64,000 nucleotides of DNA from CAYQNU01 sp964419055 (lineage in GTDB: Bacteria > Bacteroidota > Bacteroidia > Flavobacteriales_D > Parvicellaceae): NCBI GenBank assembly GCA_964419055.1, contig CAYQNU010000001.1:62001-126000 (forward strand), in the 5' to 3' direction. A model generated the notes under the pieces. The model saw only the letters and a program-made list of their open reading frames with translations. It searched no databases and was not told the DNA's origin. The position numbers and the translations under genes are program-made. Numbering within the stretch: the stretch's first letter is position 1; each line of letters begins with the position of its first letter. Shown piece by piece: positions 52,834 to 61,323 of the stretch.

Positions 52834-53790
52834 TTACGGATTTTTAATAAATGGATAGAGTTGAAAAATCAACTCAGGATGCAAAGGTAAAGAGGCATTA
52901 TTGTATGAATTTCGGTTTTCAGATTTGTCATTCGAAACTTTTTTGAGCACATGGTTCATCTCGTTGAGCACAGCCAATTGAGCAGTTGGAACGGCACTTT
53001 TTAAGGCTTCGGCATCGGCCATTTGCACTTGCAAGTCGGTAGTGCCTTGAATAATTAATATGGGAATGGATAATTTGGCTAATTCAGCAGCCGGATCTAA
53101 ATCCATCCACGAAATAATGTAAGGTTGAACCGAAGGTCTAAAAACACTGAATAACCAAGGGCTTAAATGGGGCACCAATACATTTTTTTTTAAACTATCA
53201 ATTATGGAATAAGCGGAATCACGAACGGTAGGATTCATTTTGGAATATTGTTCTTTAAGCACTACATCAATAGGTCGACCAGCGCCTGCAATAGAAATGA
53301 ATTTTTTAACTTGGGGATGCTGTTGTGCCAACAAAGTACCCACCAAAGCACCTTCGCTATGTCCTGCAACTACAATATTCGTATATCCAAAGTTTACAAT
53401 AACCTCTAGCCAATAGGCAGCATCGTCTACATTCGTTTGGAATCGCAGATCCTCCTCTTTAATGTAGGCTGCTGAGGAAGCGGCTACACCTCGTTTGTCA
53501 TAACGCAACGAAGCAATACCCAATTTGGACAATTCATCGGCAATCATTTTTAATGAATTGTTGACCATAGCTTGATTGTTTCCATTTCTATCGGTTGGTC
53601 CCGAACCTGCGATTAACAAAACCACTGCTTGAGTGGTATCTATTTTTCCAGATGGCAACAGCAAAGTGCCAAATAAGGAATCTTTTTGTGTCACTACATA
53701 TACCTCTTGTGAAAGTGAGTGTTGGGAAGAGCCCAAAAAAGGTAAGAATAGTAAAAACCAACTAAAAAGCAGATAACCTATCGTTTTCAT
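52834..53790 (-). CDS. Secreted alpha/beta hydrolase
   Basis: A 318-residue protein. I prefer the second ATG (53790), which starts a good signal peptide (MKTIGYLLFSWFLLFLPFLG); a near-consensus TACCTTTA box directly upstream on the minus strand supports it. The alternative ATG at 53805 adds five residues. The fold is a serine hydrolase: nucleophile in VAGHSEGALVG, Asp in IIQGTTDLQV and His in NEMNHVLK. The region after the signal (QDSLFGTLLLPSGK) resembles esterases and peptidases that act on small substrates. Substrate unknown. Divergent from the M28 peptidase gene. Confidence 0.85.
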   Translation of the reverse strand: MKTIGYLLFSWFLLFLPFLGSSQHSLSQEVYVVTQKDSLFGTLLLPSGKIDTTQAVVLLIAGSGPTDRNGNNQAMVNNSLKMIADELSKLGIASLRYDKRGVAASSAAYIKEEDLRFQTNVDDAAYWLEVIVNFGYTNIVVAGHSEGALVGTLLAQQHPQVKKFISIAGAGRPIDVVLKEQYSKMNPTVRDSAYSIIDSLKKNVLVPHLSPWLFSVFRPSVQPYIISWMDLDPAAELAKLSIPILIIQGTTDLQVQMADAEALKSAVPTAQLAVLNEMNHVLKKVSNDKSENRNSYNNASLPLHPELIFQLYPFIKNP

Positions 53791-53870
53791 ACTGTAAAGG
53801 TACATCTTTTTTGAGACGTAAAGAAAGCCTTATTGCCCACTAAAATTATTCAGATGTTAATAAAATATCT

Positions 53871-53878
53871 TATCTTTG
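53871..53878 (+). promoter_or_regulatory. TAnnTTTG promoter box of the M28 peptidase gene
   Basis: TATCTTTG fits the -7 consensus exactly, 32 bases before the ATG at 53911. It supports the shorter start of that gene, because the longer frame would begin upstream of this box. Confidence 0.6.
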
Positions 53879-53910
53879 CTCTGCAATCTCCTAAAAATTT
53901 AGGTGTTAGA

Positions 53911-55167
53911 ATGAAAAAACTGATTTACATTTTCTTACTATTATCCCCATACTGTAGTATTGGGCAGCGCGATTATGGATTAAAAGTAGTAGAGGAATTG
54001 TGCAGTGAGAAATACCATGGAAGAGGTTATGTAAATGACGGACATAAAATGGCTGCTGAATTTATTGCTGCTGAATTTAAAAAATTAGGTGTGTCACCGT
54101 TATCTTCTTCCGGATATTTTCAAGAGTTTTCGTTTGATGTAAATACGTTTCCATCTGAAATGGATGTCAAAATAGGTGAAAAAAACCTGGCTCCAGGCAT
54201 CGATTTTATAGTTGACCCAAACAGTGGAAGTGCAGAAGGACGATATGAGATTCATTATTTAAAAACCCTTGAGGAGTTGGAAGCTTTTAAAGCCAACTTC
54301 AAAACTACCAAACCAAAAAAAGCTTTTATTACAGCTATTTTAGTACCATCTACCAACCAAATTGATACCATTGCAACCTATCGTGATTTCAAAATGATGG
54401 CCGTTAATTACGGACCTGTATTGTGGATAACAGATAAAAAATTGACGTACTCTGTAGGAGATGAAGCCTATCCTTTTCCAATTATTGAATTGAAAAAAAG
54501 CGCTTTTGATTCCACTGCAAATGAGCTCACGCTGGATATTAAAAACAAGTTCATCACCCAATTAGTTTCTCAAAATGTTTTGGGAATGGTTAAAGGTAAA
54601 AACTCAAAAAAAACCATTGTTCTGTCCGCACATTATGATCATTTAGGTCAAATGGGAAAAGAGGCCTATTTTCCTGGAGCAAACGACAATGCAAGTGGTG
54701 TAGCGATGCTACTGTATTTGGCCAACTATTATTCAGAAAACCAACCGGCTTGTAATCTTGTATTTATGGCTTTTGGAGGCGAAGAAGCGGGATTATTAGG
54801 CTCTAAACATTATGTAAACAACCCCCTATTTCCATTAAAAGACATTCATTTTTTACTCAATTTAGATATTATGGGCACTGGTGAAGAAGGTATTACCGTG
54901 GTAAATGGTGCGGTATTCACAAAACAATTTGCCAAATTGACCAAAATCAATACTAAAAAAAAGTATCTAGCGAAAATTAAGGTCAGAGGAAAAGCTGCAA
55001 ACAGTGATCATTACTTTTTTAGTGAAAAAGGGGTTCCTGCATTTTTTGTTTATACCATGGGAGGGGTTTCTTATTATCACGATGTTTACGACAAATCAAC
55101 AACATTGCCCTTAAATGAGTTTGATGCCTTGTTTCTTTTGTTTCGAGACTTTATCAAAAAAGTCTAA
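53911..55167 (+). CDS. M28-family zinc aminopeptidase
   Basis: A 418-residue exported peptidase. I chose the ATG at 53911 (signal peptide MKKLIYIFLLLSPYCSIGQ); 26 upstream codons lie before or inside the promoter box. A PA-like insert may occupy residues 90-210. The catalytic domain shows the di-zinc motifs of family M28: SAHYDHLGQ, PGANDNASGV, FGGEEAGLLGSKHY, LNLDIMGTG and YYHDVYD. It ends facing the minus-strand gene at 55178, 10 bases away. Probably a periplasmic or extracellular peptidase that supplies amino acids. Confidence 0.9.
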   Translation: MKKLIYIFLLLSPYCSIGQRDYGLKVVEELCSEKYHGRGYVNDGHKMAAEFIAAEFKKLGVSPLSSSGYFQEFSFDVNTFPSEMDVKIGEKNLAPGIDFIVDPNSGSAEGRYEIHYLKTLEELEAFKANFKTTKPKKAFITAILVPSTNQIDTIATYRDFKMMAVNYGPVLWITDKKLTYSVGDEAYPFPIIELKKSAFDSTANELTLDIKNKFITQLVSQNVLGMVKGKNSKKTIVLSAHYDHLGQMGKEAYFPGANDNASGVAMLLYLANYYSENQPACNLVFMAFGGEEAGLLGSKHYVNNPLFPLKDIHFLLNLDIMGTGEEGITVVNGAVFTKQFAKLTKINTKKKYLAKIKVRGKAANSDHYFFSEKGVPAFFVYTMGGVSYYHDVYDKSTTLPLNEFDALFLLFRDFIKKV

Positions 55168-55177
55168 ACTAATCGCA

Positions 55178-55738
55178 TCATTTATCAAACAACCGATTCA
55201 ACTTTAATCTATTATACCGCTGAAGAAAAAAAGGGTATAGATTAAAAATCACTGTGAAAATAGTCAAAGAATTAGCGGCTGTATATTCCTGTCTATAAAA
55301 AAGTAAGATTTGGACCCAAAGGGTTACTAATCCCGAAATGATATGACTGGTTTCGGATTGTTTGGTTTCATAATAAAACAATTCTAAGTATTGTCTGCCT
55401 TTTTGCTTCAGGTATACGCGTGGGTTCATATAACGAAAGAAAGAATTTACTAAACAATATTGAAAAAAGACGATTCCTAAACGTTCATAAAACCGTGCAT
55501 TTTCTAATGGTTTTTGTGAGTAATATTTTTTCGGTAAGTACACTCTTTTGTAGGTTTGATAAAAGAAAAAACCAACCAACATCAAGGTCCAAACGAGTGC
55601 AAAAGCAGCTCCAATTTCTACAATAATGGAAGCGGTTAATAGAATGGAATTGATAAAAAACACAGTCAAAACGTACAGAATAAAATAGACTCCAAGCAAT
55701 ACAAAGGGCTTTATATAAATAGGTAATTTTAAAAACAT
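55178..55738 (-). CDS. Membrane protein of unknown function
   Basis: A 186-residue protein with two N-terminal helices (PFVLLGVYFILYVLTVFFI and AAFALVWTLMLVGFFFYQTY) and another hydrophobic pair in the C-terminal half (ISGLVTLWVQILLFY, SLTIFTVIFNLYPFF). The last of these is followed by the basic tail QRYNRLKLNRLFDK. The layout resembles the glycosyl-4,4'-diaponeurosporenoate acyltransferase (CrtO-like) family, which I note only as a possibility. It is last in the pyk gene set, 9 bases after the preceding gene. Confidence 0.55.
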   Translation of the reverse strand: MFLKLPIYIKPFVLLGVYFILYVLTVFFINSILLTASIIVEIGAAFALVWTLMLVGFFFYQTYKRVYLPKKYYSQKPLENARFYERLGIVFFQYCLVNSFFRYMNPRVYLKQKGRQYLELFYYETKQSETSHIISGLVTLWVQILLFYRQEYTAANSLTIFTVIFNLYPFFLQRYNRLKLNRLFDK

Positions 55739-55747
55739 ATCACATTA

Positions 55748-56293
55748 TTATTTCTTCATAATGGATTTCCAATAGGATTTAGCAACATAACTTCCAGCTC
55801 TCATTAAAGATCCAAAAACTTTGGTTGGATTACCAACAATTTTGATTCTAAATTGATGTTGCTTTACCATATCAACAGGCGTTTGATTTCGAATTCCAAA
55901 CATAGGCTGATAACTAAATTGCAAAAAGAACAGTCCAAAACCAACTTCGGGTGCATAAAAAAGGGAATTTCCGGCTTGTGGATAATACCTAAAGTTATTA
56001 TTGAATACTCCATAAAAAAGAGCTGGAGAAATACCGATTATGTCAAACGAAACTTCTGTATAAAATCCCAAACGGGGTTCCTTAAAATTCCATCCTGCCC
56101 CCAATGCTACACCATAAGCTAAATTACTTTTTGGTACATAATAATAATTTAAATCCAATTGAATTTCACGAGTTCTGAATGATCCATAATCCAATTCCAG
56201 TCCAGGATACGAATTTTTGGTTAACGTATTTTGACCAAATGCTACTGCGGAAAACAGAAGCCCAAAAAATATGTTCAGAAAAATCGTTTTCAA
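55748..56293 (-). CDS. Predicted exported beta-rich protein, unknown function
   Basis: A 181-residue protein with a signal peptide (MKTIFLNIFFGLLFSAVAFG). The mature part has alternating aromatic and polar residues (LNYYYVPKSNLAYGVALGAGW, FNNNFRYYPQAGNSLFY), the pattern of a small outer-membrane beta-barrel. It starts with TTG at 56293, 3 bases after the pyk stop, with an in-frame stop just upstream, so no ATG start is possible. The C terminus is basic (SYWKSIMKK). I do not recognise the family. Confidence 0.62.
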   Translation of the reverse strand: MKTIFLNIFFGLLFSAVAFGQNTLTKNSYPGLELDYGSFRTREIQLDLNYYYVPKSNLAYGVALGAGWNFKEPRLGFYTEVSFDIIGISPALFYGVFNNNFRYYPQAGNSLFYAPEVGFGLFFLQFSYQPMFGIRNQTPVDMVKQHQFRIKIVGNPTKVFGSLMRAGSYVAKSYWKSIMKK

Positions 56294-56296
56294 TAG

Positions 56297-57730
56297 CTAT
56301 TCAACATAACTCAATTTAAGCATATTGGTATTTCCTTTTTCTTCGATGGGCATACTGGCGGTATTAATAATTAAATCACCTTCTTTTACAAACCCTTCTT
56401 TTTTAAGAATGTACATAATATCTGCTACTGTGTGATCAGTACTCACCATCTTGTCGTAATAAAAAGTGTTAACTCCCCACACTAATGCCATCATCGATAA
56501 GAGTTTTTTGTTACCTGAAAACACAAATATTTGCGCTTTTGGTCGTTGACTACTCATTTTATAGGCTGTGTATCCCGAATGGGTCATCGTTACTATCGCT
56601 TGCGCATCAACTCTAGCCGACAATCTGCACGCATTAAAACAGATAGAATCAGTGATGAAACGCTCTTGATTTTTTTCGGGAGTTTGATCTTTTTCATACA
56701 AACCATCGTAGTCTTTTTCAATTTTTTCAATGATTTTTACCATGGATTGAATGACCAACACCGGGTGTTTTCCAACCGAAGTTTCTCCGCTCAACATTAC
56801 GGCATCTGCGCTATCCATTACAGCATTGGCCACATCCGTTACCTCAGCTCTTGTGGGCGAAACATTTTCAATCATACTTTCCATCATTTGGGTAGCAATG
56901 ATGACAGGTTTTGCATAATCCAAACACAATTTAATGATTTCTTTTTGAATCAGCGGAACATTTTGCATAGGCACTTCTACACCTAAATCACCACGAGCTA
57001 CCATCACTGCATCGGTAACTTTAATGATGTCTTTTAATTCTTTAAGCGCTTCTGGTTTTTCGATTTTTGCAACTACTCTACAGCTTTTGTTTTTTGACGA
57101 AATGATGTGTTTCAATTCAATAATATCCCTTGCCGAACGCACAAAAGAAAGCCCAATCCAATCGATGTTTTTTTCCAATGCAAAATCCAAATCGATTAAA
57201 TCTTTTTCAGTTAAGCAAGGTTGTGATATTTTGGTATCGGGAAGGTTAACTCCTTTTTTGGAGGAAAGTTTACCCCCATGTTTGATGACTAATTTAACCT
57301 CATCTTTTAAGTTGGTGCTTACCACTTCCAATACTAATTTACCGTCATCCATCATTACCAATTCACCTGGTTTTACATCACGTGCAAATTCGGGATACGT
57401 AATCGAAACTTTTTCAGTAGTACCTACAATGGGTGTAGAAGTAATGTAAATATGCGCTCCATTTTCTAAAAAAACACCATTGTTTTCTACTTCACCTATT
57501 CTAATTTTTGGCCCTTGCAAATCACCTAAAATAGCCGTATGTGTTCCCAACTCTTCATCTATTCGTCTAATGTCTTCTATTTGTTGATTGAGAATATCAT
57601 GTTTACCGTGTGAAAAATTTAACCTACATACATTCACCCCTGCTAAAATGATTTGTTTTATCATTTCATAATCAGATGTTGCAGGCCCAAGCGTTGCAAC
57701 AATTTTTGTCCTTCTTTTCATAGCGTTCAT
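56297..57730 (-). CDS. pyk: Pyruvate kinase
   Basis: A 477-residue glycolytic enzyme converting phosphoenolpyruvate and ADP to pyruvate and ATP. Signatures: KIVATLGPATSDYEMI, NFSHG, KIEKPEALKELKDI with the catalytic Lys, VMVARGDLGVEVP and ATQMMESMI. Length and domain order (barrel, inserted B domain, C-terminal domain) are normal. ATG at 57730 or the ATG three codons later could start it. It leads two small genes of unknown function. Confidence 0.96.
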   Translation of the reverse strand: MNAMKRRTKIVATLGPATSDYEMIKQIILAGVNVCRLNFSHGKHDILNQQIEDIRRIDEELGTHTAILGDLQGPKIRIGEVENNGVFLENGAHIYITSTPIVGTTEKVSITYPEFARDVKPGELVMMDDGKLVLEVVSTNLKDEVKLVIKHGGKLSSKKGVNLPDTKISQPCLTEKDLIDLDFALEKNIDWIGLSFVRSARDIIELKHIISSKNKSCRVVAKIEKPEALKELKDIIKVTDAVMVARGDLGVEVPMQNVPLIQKEIIKLCLDYAKPVIIATQMMESMIENVSPTRAEVTDVANAVMDSADAVMLSGETSVGKHPVLVIQSMVKIIEKIEKDYDGLYEKDQTPEKNQERFITDSICFNACRLSARVDAQAIVTMTHSGYTAYKMSSQRPKAQIFVFSGNKKLLSMMALVWGVNTFYYDKMVSTDHTVADIMYILKKEGFVKEGDLIINTASMPIEEKGNTNMLKLSYVE

Positions 57731-57831
57731 TTTTAGTCAGATCGTAATTATCTGACTGTTCAATTTTACAAATTTACACGTTTTAGCAATACAAAAAAGA
57801 TATATATAAAATGCGCATCTTAAATTTTGAT

Positions 57832-57839
57832 TAACTTTG
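57832..57839 (+). promoter_or_regulatory. TAnnTTTG promoter box of the CHAP-like gene
   Basis: TAACTTTG fits the -7 consensus, 39 bases before the ATG at 57879. It supports that start over the upstream in-frame ATG at 57837, which overlaps the box. Confidence 0.5.
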
Positions 57840-57878
57840 TTTATATTCTATCGTTATACCCTCAATAAATTGATTTGT

Positions 57879-58328
57879 ATGAAACTTAAATTATATTTCA
57901 CTTTGACATTATTACTATTTTTTGTGTTCTCTATTTCTGCCCAAACCACTTCCGAAAAGGTAATCGCCTACACCAACAAAATGATGAACAAAAAAGTGGA
58001 TCGAGGTGAATGTTGGGATTTAGTAGCCTTTGCACTGAATAATGCAGGCGCTAAATGGCAATCACCGTTAGGGTTTGGCACTAAAGTAGAATATCTTTCT
58101 GCACCACTATTACCCGGTGATATTATGGTGTTTGCCAATTCAGAATTTAAATATGACGGTGGCAAAATGGCATTTGCACAACATTATGCCATAGTGTATG
58201 AAGTGAAAGATAAAAACACCATCGTAGTAGCCCATCAAAACTTCAATAATGTGCGCAAAGTTACCTTATTAGAAATTCCCATAAATGGACTAACCAAAGG
58301 TAAAATAGAGTTTTATCGTCCTGCGTAA
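57879..58328 (+). CDS. Secreted CHAP-like protein
   Basis: A 149-residue protein. I chose the ATG at 57879 (signal peptide MKLKLYFTLTLLLFFVFSISA); the frame also has an ATG at 57837, inside the promoter box. The mature part has a Cys in VDRGECWDLVAFAL, a His in AFAQHYAIVYEV and a further polar residue in VVAHQNFN. This order (Cys, His, Asn) and the surrounding strands fit the CHAP/NlpC-P60 cysteine peptidase-like fold, which often cuts cell-wall peptides. Activity is inferred. It lies just upstream of radA and is transcribed in the same direction. Confidence 0.7.
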   Translation: MKLKLYFTLTLLLFFVFSISAQTTSEKVIAYTNKMMNKKVDRGECWDLVAFALNNAGAKWQSPLGFGTKVEYLSAPLLPGDIMVFANSEFKYDGGKMAFAQHYAIVYEVKDKNTIVVAHQNFNNVRKVTLLEIPINGLTKGKIEFYRPA

Positions 58329-58349
58329 TTATTTTACGTTAATAGCTCT

Positions 58350-58357
58350 TATCTTTG
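58350..58357 (+). promoter_or_regulatory. TAnnTTTG box directly before radA
   Basis: TATCTTTG fits the -7 consensus and ends 4 bases before the ATG at 58362, which would make the radA transcript leaderless or nearly so. Confidence 0.5.
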
Positions 58358-58361
58358 CTTT

Positions 58362-59720
58362 ATGAGTAAAATTAAATCGGCTTATTTTTGTCAATCATGT
58401 GGCCACGAATCACCAAAATGGTTAGGAAAATGCCCTTCTTGTGGTGAATGGAACACAATGGTTGAGGAGTTGAAACAACCTGCTTCGGCTACCGAAAAAC
58501 TGTTTAGTGATGGCATAAAAAAATCTTCTCCGCATCTTATCAATGACGTAGCCACATTAGAAAAAAAACGATTTCTCCTTTCTGATAATGAATTCAACCG
58601 GGTGTTGGGTGGAGGATTGGTAATTGGTTCTATAACACTCATTGGAGGGGAACCTGGCATTGGAAAATCTACTTTATTGTTAGACATTGCATTAAACAGC
58701 GGCTTAAAAACCTTGTACATTTCAGGGGAGGAAAGCGAGGAGCAAATAAAATTGAGAGCCGAACGAATAGGTACTCCCGATAACGAATGTTATCTTTTGA
58801 CCGAAACCAATGTGCAAAATATTTTACATCACTGTAAAGAGCTAAAGCCTCATTTTATCATTGTTGATTCCATTCAAACCTTACACACCGCTACTATAGA
58901 ATCGGCTCCAGGAAGTATTTCTCAGATTAGAGAAAGCACGGGTGAATTGTTACGTTTTTCTAAAACAACGGGCGTTCCGGTTATTTTAATAGGTCACATA
59001 ACCAAAGATGGGGCTATTGCTGGACCCAAGGTATTGGAACATATGGTAGATACCGTCTTGCAATTTGAGGGCGATCGTAATCACGTATTTAGAATATTAA
59101 GAAGTACTAAAAACCGTTTTGGAAGCACCAATGAATTGGGTATTTATGAAATGTCATCGGAGGGAATGCGCCAAGTAGAAAATCCAAGTGAATTGCTTAT
59201 TAATAGCCACGAAGAAAACTTAAGCGGTGTGGCCATTTCAGCTACATTAGAAGGTATTCGACCGATGTTGATTGAAGTGCAAGCATTAGCCAGCACAGCT
59301 GCTTATGGCACACCTCAGCGCTCAGCCACAGGATTTGATTTGCGAAGATTAAATATGCTCTTGGCGGTATTAGAAAAAAGATGTGGTTTTAAAATTGGAC
59401 AAAAAGATGTGTTTTTGAATTTGGCTGGCGGCATTAAAGTAGATGACCCTGCATTAGATTTGGCCGTGGTTTGTGCCATACTTTCTTCTAATGTGGATAT
59501 GGCTATTGAAGCCAAATCATGCTTTGCCGCTGAAGTTGGTTTATCAGGCGAAATTAGACCCGTGCCACGTGTGGAGCAACGCATTTCTGAAGCTGAAAAA
59601 TTGGGTTACAAAAAAATATTTATCTCCAAATATAACAAAGGTATAGTTGCTTCTAACTATAAAATCAAAATAATTGCAGTAGGCAAAATTGAAGAGGTGT
59701 TGAAAGATTTGTTTGGGTAG
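58362..59720 (+). CDS. radA: DNA repair protein RadA
   Basis: A 452-residue RecA-like protein that processes recombination intermediates. The N-terminal zinc finger is complete (FCQSCGHESPKWLGKCPSCGEW). The Walker A motif is GGEPGIGKSTLLLD, the RadA-specific motif KNRFGSTNE is present, and the C terminus is the Lon-protease-like domain (GGIKVDDPALDLAVVCAILSS). Length is normal. It ends facing the SDR gene, 24 bases away. Confidence 0.96.
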   Translation: MSKIKSAYFCQSCGHESPKWLGKCPSCGEWNTMVEELKQPASATEKLFSDGIKKSSPHLINDVATLEKKRFLLSDNEFNRVLGGGLVIGSITLIGGEPGIGKSTLLLDIALNSGLKTLYISGEESEEQIKLRAERIGTPDNECYLLTETNVQNILHHCKELKPHFIIVDSIQTLHTATIESAPGSISQIRESTGELLRFSKTTGVPVILIGHITKDGAIAGPKVLEHMVDTVLQFEGDRNHVFRILRSTKNRFGSTNELGIYEMSSEGMRQVENPSELLINSHEENLSGVAISATLEGIRPMLIEVQALASTAAYGTPQRSATGFDLRRLNMLLAVLEKRCGFKIGQKDVFLNLAGGIKVDDPALDLAVVCAILSSNVDMAIEAKSCFAAEVGLSGEIRPVPRVEQRISEAEKLGYKKIFISKYNKGIVASNYKIKIIAVGKIEEVLKDLFG

Positions 59721-59744
59721 AAGCTTGTCTTTGAGGAAAAATCC

Positions 59745-60767
59745 TTAAATCCCATATTTCTTCCTAATAAATCCCGCAGCATTATTCACGGCTTCGTTCA
59801 GTGGAATAAAATGACCCATAAGTGCCTTTAATTGACTGCTATCAAAACGATGCACTTCTTGAGCACTTCTTGCCGTTTCTTTGGTCAAATGGGCTGGTTT
59901 TGATGTGATGATTGATTTTATTTTCTCCAACCGCCAACCCATTTCGGTGAATACGGGAGGCGCCATAATCTTGGGTTTGGGTTTGCCCAACGACTGTGCA
60001 ATTGTGGTAAACAAGTGTTTGTAATTGGCATTTTCACCCACCGCTATAAATCGTTTTCCGTGTGTCTCGTTTATGTGCTGCACTAAAATGACCAATCCTC
60101 TCGCTACATCTCTTACATCTACAAAACCATTCACTCCCAACGTATAAAATTTCATTCCTTTATACCCAACTTTAAACAAAGCGCCACTGCTTTTGTCCCA
60201 ATCGGTGGGGCCAATAATGACACCTGGGTTGATGGCCACTACCTTAAAATAATCTTTGTACTTCCACACCAATTGTTCGGCTTGGTATTTGGTTTCGGCA
60301 TAAGCAGAATGATGTTCTGCAGGATCATACATCGTGCTTTCGTTTATCAACTCCCCTTTTTGTGCTTTTCCAATGGCAGCAATGGAACTTACAAAAGCAA
60401 CTGTTTGTACCTGATTATTTTTGCTCCATTCCAACAGGCTTTTGGTACCCACTACATTTATGTCAACCATCTTTTTTTCGTCCTCGGGTAAAAAACTAAC
60501 AAAAGCTGCGGTGTGATATACGTGGGTGATGGTGGTAGGCAGCGAACTAAAGGATTTGGGTTCTTGAAAATCAATATCAATCCAAGTGATTTTATCAAAT
60601 TGTGCTTCTTTTTGATAATAGTTGAATAATTCCTTAACTGTGTCAAGGTTAGAGTTGGAGCGTCTTGTAGCAAAAATTACTGCGTCAGTATTGGACACCT
60701 CTATTAACAGATGCATCCCCACAAGACCTGTAGCACCGGTTACTAATATGTGATTTGGTTGGGAGAT
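59745..60767 (-). CDS. NAD(P)-dependent SDR/epimerase with no canonical start codon
   Basis: An extended SDR of about 340 residues. The conserved part includes HVYHTAAFVSF, SSIAAIGK, YAETKYQAEQLVWKY (catalytic Tyr and Lys) and NPGVIIGP. The Rossmann loop (HILVTGATGLVG) is in frame but lies upstream of the first GTG (60722) or ATG (60716). No ATG, GTG, TTG or CTG exists in frame between that loop and the stop near 60780. I place the start at ATC 60767, which would give SQPNHILVTGATG. Either a rare start or a frameshift or sequencing error is involved. The ATG overlapping the upstream stop reads ATG TGA. Family: dihydroflavonol-reductase-like; substrate unknown. Confidence 0.72.
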   Translation of the reverse strand: MSQPNHILVTGATGLVGMHLLIEVSNTDAVIFATRRSNSNLDTVKELFNYYQKEAQFDKITWIDIDFQEPKSFSSLPTTITHVYHTAAFVSFLPEDEKKMVDINVVGTKSLLEWSKNNQVQTVAFVSSIAAIGKAQKGELINESTMYDPAEHHSAYAETKYQAEQLVWKYKDYFKVVAINPGVIIGPTDWDKSSGALFKVGYKGMKFYTLGVNGFVDVRDVARGLVILVQHINETHGKRFIAVGENANYKHLFTTIAQSLGKPKPKIMAPPVFTEMGWRLEKIKSIITSKPAHLTKETARSAQEVHRFDSSQLKALMGHFIPLNEAVNNAAGFIRKKYGI

Positions 60768-60779
60768 GGCGCACTCACA

Positions 60780-61316
60780 TTAAATAAGTTCACCTGCCTT
60801 CATTTTGGCATATTTAACCGAAAGATAGGCCAACACATTTCTAAATGCTTCAAAAGCTTGTTCTGTTTCGTCAGAAATGGTTTTATTCTGAAGCTTTAAA
60901 ATCAATTTACCATACAGAGCATTGAAACAAATTTCTATAGGGCCAGCATTTTGATTGTTGCTCACCTTCTTAAAATCATCCATATATTGCTCCGCAAAGG
61001 CATAAAATTGTTTATACTTTTCGTCATTAAAATAATCTAATAATGAGCTGTGTAAGTAGGTTAATTCGGCCAATACTTCATTGATATCATACAAGTGTCC
61101 TTGTTTTTCGATACCTTGAATTTTCATTTGATTAATGAGTTGGGTATACCAATCTTGGAATTTCACCAATTCAGATTCCTCTAAATCTTTAGCAATAACA
61201 ATTTGAGTAATTTTAGCAACATCGAAATTACATGCTCTGATGACGTCTTCAATCTGCCACATGTAAAGCACATATTCTGCTATGTTTTCTTTTTTTTTCA
61301 GTTCTGAAATGTACAT
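60780..61316 (-). CDS. DUF4924 family protein
   Basis: A 178-residue soluble protein. I chose the ATG at 61316 (MYISELKKKENIAEYVLYMW), the usual N terminus of this Bacteroidota family; the frame extends 17 codons upstream into the end of the preceding gene. It is helical and acidic with no membrane segment or signal peptide (IEDVIRACNFDV, HLYDINEVLAELTYLHSSLL). Function not known. It lies between the OmpH-like gene and the SDR gene, all on the minus strand, so they are probably co-transcribed. Its stop (TAA) shares two bases with an ATG-TGA. Confidence 0.8.
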   Translation of the reverse strand: MYISELKKKENIAEYVLYMWQIEDVIRACNFDVAKITQIVIAKDLEESELVKFQDWYTQLINQMKIQGIEKQGHLYDINEVLAELTYLHSSLLDYFNDEKYKQFYAFAEQYMDDFKKVSNNQNAGPIEICFNALYGKLILKLQNKTISDETEQAFEAFRNVLAYLSVKYAKMKAGELI

Positions 61317-61323
61317 TTTAGGA

